From Kiloniellales bacterium (lineage in GTDB: Bacteria > Pseudomonadota > Alphaproteobacteria > Kiloniellales > JAKSBE01): DNA of 42,199 nucleotides. The position numbers and the translations under genes are program-made. Positions 1-7,915 of the stretch are shown here, one piece after another. The notes under the pieces are model-generated. The model was not told the origin of the DNA. It did no database searches and saw only the letters and a program-made list of their open reading frames with translations. Every line of letters starts with the position of its first letter. Within the stretch, counting starts at the first letter, position 1. The stretch covers positions 1-42,199 of the forward strand of contig JAKSBE010000501.1 in NCBI GenBank assembly GCA_022361275.1. Reading direction: 5' to 3'.

Positions 1-90
1 GAGGGCTTCCAGGAGTTCATGGTGAAGCCCGGCAATTCCGAGCGGATCCTCAAGCGCCTCGAGAAGATCCGCAAGCGGGTCTACAAGTAA
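1..90 (+). CDS. C-terminal end of a probable sugar ABC transporter substrate-binding protein (partial)
   Basis: Only the last 29 codons are in the window, in frame 1, ending in TAA at 88-90. The tail is basic and helical (ending KIRKRVYK). Periplasmic solute-binding proteins often end with such a helix. The assignment rests mainly on context: two MalF/MalG-type permeases follow directly, and a binding protein normally comes first in such operons. A hairpin at 99-125 separates it from the permease. The 5' part lies outside the window, so the family cannot be confirmed here. Confidence 0.6.
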   Translation, partial: EGFQEFMVKPGNSERILKRLEKIRKRVYK

Positions 91-98
91 GCTGCGGC

Positions 99-125
99 GG
101 GCGGGCGGGTAGATCCCGTCCGCCC
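99..125 (+). promoter_or_regulatory. Intercistronic hairpin between binding protein and permease
   Basis: GGGCGGGCGGG (99-109) pairs with CCCGTCCGCCC (115-125) around a 5-nt loop. The stem is 11 bp with one G-U pair and has no T-run. Hairpins placed just after a binding-protein gene are known, as in malE-malF, to protect the upstream mRNA and raise binding protein over permease. That role is inferred here. Confidence 0.5.
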
Positions 126-182
126 ATCCCGCGGCCGGTCACGACAACCGGCTGAGAACAAGCCGGGCCGGGGAGGGCAGAA

Positions 183-1103
183 ATGTCGACGGCGGTAGGC
201 ACGGCAAAACCAGCGACGAGGAGCTTCTGGCGGCGCAACCAGCTGCGCCTCGCGCCCTGGCTGTTCCTCGCGCCCGGGATCATCATGTTCCTGGTCTACG
301 TCATCGGGCCGATCTTCGAGTCCATGTGGATCAGCTTCTACGACTGGGACGGGATCGGCGAGAGAACCTGGATCGGCACCGAGAACTACATCGAGCTGCT
401 GGACGACGACGCCTTCTACACATCGCTCTGGAACAACCTGCTCTGGCTCGTGCTCTACATGCTGGCGATCCCGGCCGGGCTTTTAATCGCAATCTTTCTG
501 AACCAGAACGTCTGGGGCATCCGACTCTACAAGTCGCTCTTTTTCTTCCCCTTCGTCATCAGCCAGGTCGTGGTCGGGCTGATCTTCTCCTGGTTCTACG
601 CGCCCAACTTCGGCCTGCTGACCACAATCATCGAGAGCCTGACGGGCGAGAGCATCGCCATTCTCGCGGACGAGCGCTTCGTCACCTACGGCATCATCGC
701 CGCCGGGCTCTGGCCGCAGGTCGCCTACTGCATGATCCTCTACCTGACCGGGCTCAACAACGTCTCGCCGGACCAGATCGAGGCGGGACGCCTGGACGGC
801 GCCAAGGGCTGGCGCATGCTGTGGCACGTGATCCTGCCGCAGCTGCGCCCGGCGACCTTCATCGCGGTCGTGGTCACGGTGATCGGCGCGCTGCGCTCCT
901 TCGACCTTGTCTCGATTATGACCGACGGCGGGCCCTACGGCTCCAGCCGGGTCCTGTCCTTCTACATGTACGAGCAGGCCCTGTCCGAATACGGCTATCG
1001 CATGGGCTACGGCGCGGCCATCGCGGTGGTGCTGTTCTGCATCATGATGGTCTTCATCACGCTCTTCATCGTCCGCATGGTGTCGGAAGAGAGGCACGGC
1101 TGA
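183..1103 (+). CDS. Sugar ABC transporter permease, MalF/UgpA type
   Basis: A 306-aa integral inner-membrane protein of binding-protein-dependent transport family 1 (COG1175 type). The N-terminus is basic (RRNQLRLAPWLFLAP), and about six hydrophobic segments follow. The EAA loop that docks the ATPase is visible as EAGRLDGAKGWRMLWHVILP near residues 200-219. The ATG at 183 has GGGAGG 7 bases upstream. The stop overlaps the next permease start as TGATG. With the binding protein and the second permease it should form the translocation pore. Because the operon encodes alpha- and beta-galactosidases, the cargo is probably a galactoside; this is inference. No ATPase gene is in the window, so a shared MsmK/UgpC-type ATPase or an upstream gene must supply it. 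Confidence 0.93.
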   Translation: MSTAVGTAKPATRSFWRRNQLRLAPWLFLAPGIIMFLVYVIGPIFESMWISFYDWDGIGERTWIGTENYIELLDDDAFYTSLWNNLLWLVLYMLAIPAGLLIAIFLNQNVWGIRLYKSLFFFPFVISQVVVGLIFSWFYAPNFGLLTTIIESLTGESIAILADERFVTYGIIAAGLWPQVAYCMILYLTGLNNVSPDQIEAGRLDGAKGWRMLWHVILPQLRPATFIAVVVTVIGALRSFDLVSIMTDGGPYGSSRVLSFYMYEQALSEYGYRMGYGAAIAVVLFCIMMVFITLFIVRMVSEERHG

Positions 1104-1951
1104 TGTTCCCCAGACCAGTCGAACGGGCGGGCAGCCTGACCCAGAACGGTTATCGGATCGCCCTGCCGGTCGCCCTGCTGCTGTGGCTGCTGCCGCTGCT
1201 GGGCGTCATGATGACCTCGCTGAAGCCCTCGGGCGACCTGGCGGCCGGCAACTACTTCGGCCTGCCCTCGGCGATCGCCTTCGAGAACTACGCCGACGTC
1301 TTCCGCAACTCGCCCATCGGGCTCTACATCCTCAATTCCTTCAAGGTCACGCTGCCGACGGTGATCGGCGCGGTCGCCCTGTCCTGCCTGACCGGCTATG
1401 CCCTGGCGGTCTACCGCTTCAAGAGCAACCTGCTGGTCTTCTTCATGTTCGTGGCCGGCAACTTCGTGCCCTTCCAGATCCTGATGGTGCCGGTCCGCGA
1501 CCTGACGCTGCAGATGGGGCTTTACGACACGACCAGCGGCCTGATCCTGTTCCACGTCGCCTTCCAGACCGGCTTCTGCACGCTCTTCATGCGCAACTTC
1601 ATCCGGGCCTTGCCCGGCGAACTGATCGAATCGGCGCGGGTCGAAGGGGTCAGCGAATGGAAGATCTTCCGGTACATCGTCCTGCCGCTGATGCGTCCGG
1701 CCATCGCCGCGCTGGCGGTGCTGATCTTCACCTTCATCTGGAACGACTACTTCTGGGCGACCGTGCTGGTGCAGGGCAACCATGCACTGCCGGTGACCGC
1801 CGGGCTCTACTCCCTGAACGGACAGTGGGTCGCCGCCTGGCATCTGGTCTCCGCCGGCTCGATCGTCGCCGCGCTGCCGCCGGTGATCATGTTCTTCCTG
1901 ATGCAGAAACACTTCATCGCCGGCCTGACGCTCGGCGCGACCAAGGGCTGA
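1103..1951 (+). CDS. Sugar ABC transporter permease, MalG/UgpE type
   Basis: A 282-aa second permease subunit (COG0395 type) with about six membrane segments. The EAA loop reads ESARVEGVSEWKIFRYIVLP near residues 173-192, and the C-terminus (FIAGLTLGATKG) is the usual QKyFVxGltxGAvKG ending of MalG-like proteins. The start at 1103 overlaps the stop of the preceding permease by one base, so the two are probably translated in a 1:1 ratio. Longer readings of this frame upstream are shadows of the first permease. The alpha-galactosidase start follows 4 bases after the stop, consistent with one operon. Confidence 0.93.
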   Translation: MFPRPVERAGSLTQNGYRIALPVALLLWLLPLLGVMMTSLKPSGDLAAGNYFGLPSAIAFENYADVFRNSPIGLYILNSFKVTLPTVIGAVALSCLTGYALAVYRFKSNLLVFFMFVAGNFVPFQILMVPVRDLTLQMGLYDTTSGLILFHVAFQTGFCTLFMRNFIRALPGELIESARVEGVSEWKIFRYIVLPLMRPAIAALAVLIFTFIWNDYFWATVLVQGNHALPVTAGLYSLNGQWVAAWHLVSAGSIVAALPPVIMFFLMQKHFIAGLTLGATKG

Positions 1952-1955
1952 AGCC

Positions 1956-4142
1956 ATGGCGCTCCAGGCCGCGGTCCGCGCAGACCCGGGCGTCCGGCTT
2001 TGGCGGCTCGACACGCCGGGCCAGACCCTGGCCTTTGCCTCCTGGGGCGGCCATCTGCCCGGCGTCGTCTACTGGGGCGCGCCGCTGCCGGCGGCGGAGG
2101 ACCTGGCGGCGCTGGCGCGCAGCCAGGTCCGGCCGCTGGCGCCGGGCACCCTCGACCAGGTCGCCGCGCTCTCGATCTGCCCGGAGGAGGGGCGCGGCTT
2201 TCCCGGCCAGCCGGGCCTCCGCCTGCGCGACGGGCGGGGCCGGCCGCTCGCGACCCAGTTCATGCTGGAGGCGGTGGCGGCGGGCGACGGGGCGATCCGC
2301 TTCGACGCGCGCGACCGCATCCGCGGCCTCCGTTACCGGGCGCACTTCGAGGCGCCGGCCGGGGGCGAGGTGCTGCGGGCCTGGGCGACGATCGAGGGGG
2401 AGGGGGACCTCAAGCTCGACTGGCTGGCGGCGCCGGTCTTGCCGCTGCCGCAGGACGCCCCGGACTTCATCGACTACGTCGGCCGCTGGAGCCGTGAGTT
2501 CGGCGAAGAGCGCGTCGGCTTCGCGCGCGGCGTCCACCTGCGCGAGAGCCGGCGCGGGCGGCCGGGCCACGATCACTTCCCGGCGGTCGTCGTCCCGCGG
2601 CCCGGCGCGACGGCGACCGCCGGCGCGGTCCACGGCGTCCATTTCGGCTGGTCGGGCGGGCACCGGATGATCGTCGAGGCACTGCCCGACGGCCGCCGCC
2701 AGCTTCAGTTCGGGATGTCCTGCAGCCGGGACGCGCGTGACGCGGAAGAGCGGGGCGGCTTCGAATCCGGTGTGATCCACTTCGCCTGCGCCGGGGGCGG
2801 GCTGAGCGGCCTGGCCCAGGCCTTCCAGTCCCATGTCCGCAGGCAGGTCGTCCGTTTCCCGGAGGCTTCGGGGCCGCGGCCGGTCCACTACAACTGCTGG
2901 GAGGCGGTCTACTTCGATCACGAGCTGGGGGTCCTGAAGGACCTCGCCGCCCGCGCCGCCGGCCTCGGGGCCGAACGCTTCGTGCTCGACGACGGCTGGT
3001 TCGGCAAGCGCGACGACGCGACCTCGGGGCTCGGGGACTGGCGGGTCGATCCGCGCAAGTATCCCGAGGGCCTGGGGCCGCTGATCGACCACGTCGAAGG
3101 GCTCGGCATGACCTTCGGGCTCTGGGTCGAGCCGGAGATGGTCAGCCTCGACTCGGACCTCGCCCGGGCCCATCCGGATTGGGTCCTCGCTCCCGCGGGC
3201 TACGAGCAGATCTCCGGCCGCGGCCAGCAGGTCCTCGACCTGGCCAGTCCGGCGGTCGCCGAGCATCTCTTCGAGGCGCTCGACGACCTGCTCTCGACGC
3301 AGCGCATCGACTACCTGAAGTGGGACCACAACCGGGACGTCACCCTGGCCTTCGATGCGGAGGGCCGGGATCTCACCTACCGGCGCACCCGCGCGCTCTA
3401 TCGCCTGATCGACCGGCTGCGGGCGCGCCATCCCGGCGTCGAAATCGAGGCCTGCGCCGCCGGCGGCGCCCGCCTCGACTACGGCATGCTGGCGCGTTGC
3501 ACCCGGGTCTGGCTTTCCGATTCCAACGACGCCAGGGAACGCTGGCGTATACAGGGGGCGGCGGCGACCTTCCTGCCGCCCGAGGTCGTCGGCAGCCACG
3601 TCGGCCCGCGCCGCTGCCACACCTCAGGCCGGGTCCTGCCGATGGCCTTCCGGGCCGCGGTCGCGCTGACCGGCCACATGGGCCTGGAGCTGGACCTGCG
3701 CGAGCTGACCGAGGAAGAGGCGGCCGAACTGCGTCGGGCGATCGCCTTCTACAAGGAGAACCGCGCCTTCCTCCACGCCGCCCGGGCGTACCGCCTGGAG
3801 TCGCCCAGCCATGAGACCTCGGCCCGGATGAGCGTCGGGGAGTCCGCGACCCGCTTCCTGCTCTTCGCGGCAAGCCTCGAGGTCTCCAGGGCGGAAGCCA
3901 CGGCGCCGCTGCGTTTGGCCGGACTGGATCCGGTACGGCGCTACCGGGTCCGCCTCCGCAATCCCGAACCCCTGGAGGGCAGCCCGACCCGCCACTTTCC
4001 CTCGCCGCTTCTGGCGGACGCGGGCCTCGTCCTCTCCGGCGCTGCGCTGATGCAATCGGGTCTCGTCCTGCCGCTGGCCTTCCCCGACACGATCTGGATT
4101 CTGGAAGGCCAAGCGGAGCCTGCAGCGGAAGGAGCCGTGTGA
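1956..4142 (+). CDS. Alpha-galactosidase, glycoside hydrolase family 36
   Basis: A 728-aa retaining alpha-galactosidase that removes terminal alpha-galactose from melibiose- or raffinose-type sugars. The order is an N-terminal beta-rich domain (about 1-310), a TIM barrel (about 310-640) and a C-terminal beta domain. Family motifs include FVLDDGWFGKRDD, FGLWVEPEMVS and DYLKWDHNRDV. In the last, D457 is the expected nucleophile. D522 in WLSDSND is the expected acid/base. No signal peptide is seen, so it probably acts in the cytoplasm on imported oligosaccharides. The length fits GH36. The stop overlaps the next small frame as TGATG, so expression is coupled to the galactose-degrading genes. Confidence 0.95.
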   Translation: MALQAAVRADPGVRLWRLDTPGQTLAFASWGGHLPGVVYWGAPLPAAEDLAALARSQVRPLAPGTLDQVAALSICPEEGRGFPGQPGLRLRDGRGRPLATQFMLEAVAAGDGAIRFDARDRIRGLRYRAHFEAPAGGEVLRAWATIEGEGDLKLDWLAAPVLPLPQDAPDFIDYVGRWSREFGEERVGFARGVHLRESRRGRPGHDHFPAVVVPRPGATATAGAVHGVHFGWSGGHRMIVEALPDGRRQLQFGMSCSRDARDAEERGGFESGVIHFACAGGGLSGLAQAFQSHVRRQVVRFPEASGPRPVHYNCWEAVYFDHELGVLKDLAARAAGLGAERFVLDDGWFGKRDDATSGLGDWRVDPRKYPEGLGPLIDHVEGLGMTFGLWVEPEMVSLDSDLARAHPDWVLAPAGYEQISGRGQQVLDLASPAVAEHLFEALDDLLSTQRIDYLKWDHNRDVTLAFDAEGRDLTYRRTRALYRLIDRLRARHPGVEIEACAAGGARLDYGMLARCTRVWLSDSNDARERWRIQGAAATFLPPEVVGSHVGPRRCHTSGRVLPMAFRAAVALTGHMGLELDLRELTEEEAAELRRAIAFYKENRAFLHAARAYRLESPSHETSARMSVGESATRFLLFAASLEVSRAEATAPLRLAGLDPVRRYRVRLRNPEPLEGSPTRHFPSPLLADAGLVLSGAALMQSGLVLPLAFPDTIWILEGQAEPAAEGAV

Positions 4143-4261
4143 TGGATCTGCCCGTCGTCTTCAAGGACCCGAAAGAGGCCGGCGCCTGCCGCTTCCTCGC
4201 CTCGACCGCGTCGCGGATGATGAGCGGCCGGACCCTCGTCGTCGACGGAGGGCGGGCATGA
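4142..4261 (+). pseudogene. Remnant of a short-chain dehydrogenase (probable former galactose dehydrogenase), 39 codons
   Basis: The reading frame ATG...TGA encodes 39 aa. Its last 25 residues (CRFLASTASRMMSGRTLV plus VDGGRA) match the C-terminal end of classical SDR enzymes, typically xFLaSdxAsxitGqtlvVDGG. The Rossmann nucleotide-binding region and the YxxxK catalytic site are absent, so no activity is possible. The frame starts on the alpha-galactosidase stop (TGATG) and ends on the dgoK start (ATGA), so an in-frame internal deletion seems to have kept translational coupling. In the De Ley-Doudoroff pathway an SDR oxidises galactose to galactonolactone, which is what an enzyme at this place would do. 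The original substrate is inference. Confidence 0.72.
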
Positions 4262-5253
4262 CCGAGAACGCGGCGGTCCTGGCGGCGGTCGACTGGGGCA
4301 CGTCCCGTTTCAGGCTCTGGCTGCTCGACGCCGAGGGCCGGGCCCTGGCCTTGAGCCAGGGGCCGGAAGGCCTGGAGGCCGGACGGCGCCTCGGCTTCGA
4401 GGCGGTGCTGCGGGACCACCTGAGCCGATTGTCGGCGCCGGAGACTCTCCCGGTCCTGATCTGCGGCATGGCGGGCTCGCACCAAGGTTGGATCGAGGCG
4501 CCCTACGTCGACCTGCCCGCCTCGCTGGACCGGGTCGCCGAGGCGGTCGTGCCGGTCCCGGGCATCGGCCTGGACGTCCGCATCGTGCCCGGCCTCGCCA
4601 AGCGGGACCAAAGCGCGCCCGACGTCATGCGCGGCGAGGAGACGCAGCTGATGGGTGTCGCGGCGGGCGCCCCCACTGGCGCCCCCACTGGCGCTAATGG
4701 GGGCGCTATGCCGGGCCGGATGCAGCTCTGCCTGCCCGGCACGCACTCCAAGTGGGTCGCGCTGGACGGCCGGCGGGTCGAGGACTTCACCAGCTATCTG
4801 ACCGGCGAGCTCTACGCGCTCCTGTCCAGGCATTCGATCCTGCGCCACAGCCTGACCGGTGTCGATGCCGAGGCAGGCATCCAGGTCGATCCCGACAACC
4901 CGGTCTTCGCCGCGGCCCTGGAGCGTGCCTTGGCGGCCCCTGAGCGCCTCCTTTCCGCGCTCTTCTCGATCCGCGCGGCCGGTCTCCTCGACGGCCTCGC
5001 GGGCGTCGATGCCGCGGCCCGGCTCTCGGGGGTTCTGATCGGCGCCGAGGTCGCGACCGCCCTGGACCGCGGCGACGGGCCCGCCGCCGTGACCCTGGTC
5101 GCGAGCGGCGGCATGGCGCGCCTCTACGGCGCCGCCCTGGCGGCGGCCGGCGCCGTGGTGACCACCGTCGACGCCGACCGGGCGGTCTGCGCCGGGCTCA
5201 TGGCGGTCGCGTCCAAGGACGCGGCCGGCGGACCCGCGAGGCGGCGCGCGTGA
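4258..5253 (+). CDS. dgoK: 2-dehydro-3-deoxygalactonokinase
   Basis: A 331-aa cytoplasmic kinase that phosphorylates 2-keto-3-deoxygalactonate with ATP, giving the substrate of the next enzyme. The N-terminal DWGTSRFRLWLLD (about residues 11-23) is the family's phosphate-binding start, and LPGTHSKWV is the conserved central motif. The C-terminal VASGGMARLYGAAL belongs to the ATPase fold. It starts ATGA-coupled to the SDR remnant and overlaps dgoA by GTGA. One oddity is GAPTGAPTGANGGA near residues 138-151, encoded by a 12-bp tandem repeat. It lies in a loop just before the conserved LPGTHSKWV strand and may be neutral. Confidence 0.95.
   Translation: MTENAAVLAAVDWGTSRFRLWLLDAEGRALALSQGPEGLEAGRRLGFEAVLRDHLSRLSAPETLPVLICGMAGSHQGWIEAPYVDLPASLDRVAEAVVPVPGIGLDVRIVPGLAKRDQSAPDVMRGEETQLMGVAAGAPTGAPTGANGGAMPGRMQLCLPGTHSKWVALDGRRVEDFTSYLTGELYALLSRHSILRHSLTGVDAEAGIQVDPDNPVFAAALERALAAPERLLSALFSIRAAGLLDGLAGVDAAARLSGVLIGAEVATALDRGDGPAAVTLVASGGMARLYGAALAAAGAVVTTVDADRAVCAGLMAVASKDAAGGPARRRA
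4666..4706 (+). repeat. 12-bp tandem repeat plus hairpin inside dgoK
   Basis: GGCGCCCCCACT occurs at 4666-4677 and 4678-4689, with a half copy at 4690-4695, encoding GAPT-GAPT-GA. GCGCCCCCA (4679-4687) is also a perfect 9-bp inverted repeat of TGGGGGCGC (4698-4706). The frame is preserved. Replication slippage is the likely origin. Confidence 0.8.
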
Positions 5254-5894
5254 CGGCGCCGACGCCCTGGCCGCGGCTCCGGCGGGATCTCGTCGCGATC
5301 CTGCGCGGCGTTCGTCCCGACGAGGTCGAGGCCGTCGCCGGCGCCTTGGCCGAGGCCGGCTTCGAGGCGATCGAGGTGCCGCTCAACTCGCCGGACCCCT
5401 TCCGCTCGATCGAGGGCCTGGCCCGCCGCTTCGGCGCGGAGGTTCTGGTCGGGGCGGGCACGGTCCTAGAGCCCGACGACGTGGACCGGCTGCGCGACGC
5501 CGGCGGCCGGCTGATGGTCAGCCCCAACGTCGAGGCGGCGGTCCTGCGCCGTGCCGTGCCGCTCGGCCTGGTCTCGCTGCCGGGCGTCTTCACTGCGACC
5601 GAGGCGCTGGCCGCGCTGCGCTTCGGCGCCTCCGCGCTCAAGGCCTTTCCGGCCAGCGTGCTGGGCCCTGCCGGCCTGGCCGCCATCCGTACCGTGCTGC
5701 CCGCGGGCACGGTGATGGCCGCGGTCGGCGGCGTCTCCGAGGCCGACTTCGCCGCCTACTCCGCTGCCGGCTTCCGCAGCTTCGGGCTCGGCTCGAGCCT
5801 CTACGCGCCGGGCGATCCGCCGGCGGCGGTCGCGGCCAAGGCGTGCGCGGTCGTCGCCGCCTACGACGCGGTCTTCGAAGGGGGCTCGCCATGA
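5250..5894 (+). CDS. dgoA: 2-dehydro-3-deoxy-6-phosphogalactonate aldolase
   Basis: A 214-aa class I aldolase of the KDPG/KDPGal family that splits KDPGal into pyruvate and glyceraldehyde-3-phosphate. The expected motifs are present: VAILRGVRPDE at the N-terminus, VGAGTVLEPDDV, MVSPN and ALKAFPAS, in which K131 is the Schiff-base lysine. AVGGVSEADFAAY then forms the phosphate site. The length is typical. The start is GTG at 5250, overlapping the dgoK stop. The stop overlaps the beta-galactosidase start as ATGA. DgoK and DgoA together form the lower De Ley-Doudoroff route. Galactonate dehydratase and a lactonase are not in the window. Confidence 0.95.
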   Translation: MTAPTPWPRLRRDLVAILRGVRPDEVEAVAGALAEAGFEAIEVPLNSPDPFRSIEGLARRFGAEVLVGAGTVLEPDDVDRLRDAGGRLMVSPNVEAAVLRRAVPLGLVSLPGVFTATEALAALRFGASALKAFPASVLGPAGLAAIRTVLPAGTVMAAVGGVSEADFAAYSAAGFRSFGLGSSLYAPGDPPAAVAAKACAVVAAYDAVFEGGSP

Positions 5895-7885
5895 GCGGCG
5901 AGGGGACCCCGCGGCGGCCCGCGCTCGGGGTCTGCTACTACCCGGAGCATTGGCCCGAGGAACGCTGGGCGACCGACGCCGCCATGATGCGCGAGGCCGG
6001 CATTACCGTGGTGCGGATCGGCGAGTTCGCCTGGTCGCGGCTGGAGCCGGCGCCCGGCGACCTCCGGCTCGACTGGCTGCGCCGCGCGATCGAGACCCTG
6101 GAGGCCGCCGGCCTGGAGATCGTGCTCGGCACGCCGACCGCCTGTCCCCCCAAATGGCTGGTCGACCGCAGCCCGGACATGCTGGCCGTCGACCGCGAGG
6201 GACGGCCGCGCGGCTTCGGCGCACGCCGGCACTACTGCTTCAGCCATCCGGGCTACCGGGACGAGAGCGCGCGCATCGTCACCGTCCTGGCCAAGGCCTT
6301 CGGCAAACACCCCGCCCTGGTTGCCTGGCAGGTCGACAACGAATACGGCTGTCACGACACGGTCTTGAGCTACTCGGCGGCGGCCCGCGACGGCTTCCGC
6401 GCCTGGTGCGCGGCGCGCTATGGAACCATCGACGCGCTCAACCGGGCCTGGGGCAACGTCTTCTGGTCGATGGAATACCGCGCCTTCGACGAGATCGAGC
6501 TGCCGAACCTCACCGTGACCGAAGCGAATCCCGCCCAGGAACTCGCCTTCCGGCGCTATGCCTCGGAGGCGGTGGTGGTCTTCAACCGGCGGCAGGTCGA
6601 GATCATCCGCCGCTTGTCCCCCGGGCGCGACGTCCTGCACAACTTCATGGGCGGCTTCACCGACTTCGACCACTTCGCGCTTTCGACCGACCTCGACGTC
6701 GCGACCTGGGACAGCTACCCGCTCGGCCATCTCGAGCGCGAGCTGCGCGACGAGGGGCGGCAGCGCCGCTACCTCAGGGTCGGCGACCCGGACTTTCAGG
6801 CGTTCCATCACGACCTCTACCGGGCTTGCGGCCGCGGGCGCTGGTGGGTGATGGAGCAGCAGCCCGGCGCGGTGAACTGGGCGCCCCACAACCCGGCCCC
6901 GGCGCCGGGCGCGATCCGGCTCTGGGCCCAGGAGGCCTTCGCGGCCGGGGCGGAGGTCGTCAGCTTCTTCCGCTGGCGCCAGGCGCCCTTCGGGCAGGAG
7001 CAGATGCACGAGGCCCTGCTGCTGCCGGACGGCCGGCCGAACGAGTCCTACGAGGTCGCCGCGAGCCTATGCCGCGAACTCGCCGCGCTCGGCCCGCCGG
7101 GCCCGCCCGTACCTGCCGAGGTCGCGCTGGCCTTCGACTACGAGAGCGCCTGGGCCTGGGAGATCCAACCGCAGGGCCGGGGCTTCCGCTATCTCGATCT
7201 CTGCCTGGGCTTCTATCGCGCCCTGCGGCGGCTCGGTCTCGCCGTGGACATCGTCCCGGCCCGCGCGGAGGCGGTGGATGGCTATCGCCTGGTCCTCCTG
7301 CCCGGCCTCTTCGCCGAGGACCCGGCGCTGGCGGCCGCCCTGGCGGACGGGGACCAGCGGGTCCTGCTCGGCCCGCGCAGCGGTTCCAAGACCGGAGAGT
7401 TCCAGATCCCCGAGGTCCTGCCGCCGGGGGCCTTCCGGTCCCTGATCCCCTTGACGGTCTTGCGGGTCGAGAGCCTGCCGCCCTTCGAGCGGCTCGGCAT
7501 CGCGGGACGAGGGCCCGCCTCGCACTTCACGCTCTGGCGCGAGTTCGTCGTCGCGGAGGCCGGCGTCGAGGTGGTGGACCGAACCGCGGACGGCGGGATC
7601 GCCCTGGCAGCACGGGGCAGGGCGGCCTACCTCGCCGGTCTGCCGTCGCCCGCCTATGCTCTCGAGATCGTCGAGCGCCTGGCGCGCGATGCCGGCCTCG
7701 CGCCGCGCCGCCTGCCCGAAGGCATCCGGGTCCGGGACCTCGGTCCTCTCCGCTACGTCTTCAACTACGGCGCGGCGGCGCAGGACGTCTCCGATCTCCT
7801 GGCCGGCCACGATCCGGTCGTCGGCGAGGCCCACCTCGAGCCCTGTGGGGTGGTGATCGGCGCGCGCAAGGTCCAGGACGCTTAG
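5891..7885 (+). CDS. Beta-galactosidase, glycoside hydrolase family 42
   Basis: A 664-aa retaining beta-galactosidase. The N-terminus has the GH42 hallmark GVCYYPEHWPEERW, followed by a TIM barrel (about 10-390), a trimerisation domain of the GATase-like fold (about 400-600) and a short C-terminal beta domain. E151 in WQVDNEYG is the expected acid/base and E322 in WWVMEQQPG the nucleophile. The chosen ATG at 5891 overlaps the dgoA stop and follows GAAGGGGG. An in-frame start 48 bases upstream lies inside dgoA and is unlikely. There is no signal peptide, so it should act on imported galactosides. It is the last gene of the operon, and its stop codon lies in a 13-bp tandem repeat. Confidence 0.95.
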   Translation: MSGEGTPRRPALGVCYYPEHWPEERWATDAAMMREAGITVVRIGEFAWSRLEPAPGDLRLDWLRRAIETLEAAGLEIVLGTPTACPPKWLVDRSPDMLAVDREGRPRGFGARRHYCFSHPGYRDESARIVTVLAKAFGKHPALVAWQVDNEYGCHDTVLSYSAAARDGFRAWCAARYGTIDALNRAWGNVFWSMEYRAFDEIELPNLTVTEANPAQELAFRRYASEAVVVFNRRQVEIIRRLSPGRDVLHNFMGGFTDFDHFALSTDLDVATWDSYPLGHLERELRDEGRQRRYLRVGDPDFQAFHHDLYRACGRGRWWVMEQQPGAVNWAPHNPAPAPGAIRLWAQEAFAAGAEVVSFFRWRQAPFGQEQMHEALLLPDGRPNESYEVAASLCRELAALGPPGPPVPAEVALAFDYESAWAWEIQPQGRGFRYLDLCLGFYRALRRLGLAVDIVPARAEAVDGYRLVLLPGLFAEDPALAAALADGDQRVLLGPRSGSKTGEFQIPEVLPPGAFRSLIPLTVLRVESLPPFERLGIAGRGPASHFTLWREFVVAEAGVEVVDRTADGGIALAARGRAAYLAGLPSPAYALEIVERLARDAGLAPRRLPEGIRVRDLGPLRYVFNYGAAAQDVSDLLAGHDPVVGEAHLEPCGVVIGARKVQDA

Positions 7886-7915
7886 CGCCCGGACTTAGCG
7901 CCCGGACTTAGCGCC
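7881..7915 (+). repeat. 13-bp tandem repeat spanning a stop codon
   Basis: CTTAGCGCCCGGA occurs at 7881-7893 and 7894-7906, and a third partial copy (CTTAGCGCC) at 7907-7915. The first copy contains the beta-galactosidase stop TAG at 7883-7885. The repeat has no obvious hairpin or T-run. Confidence 0.85.
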
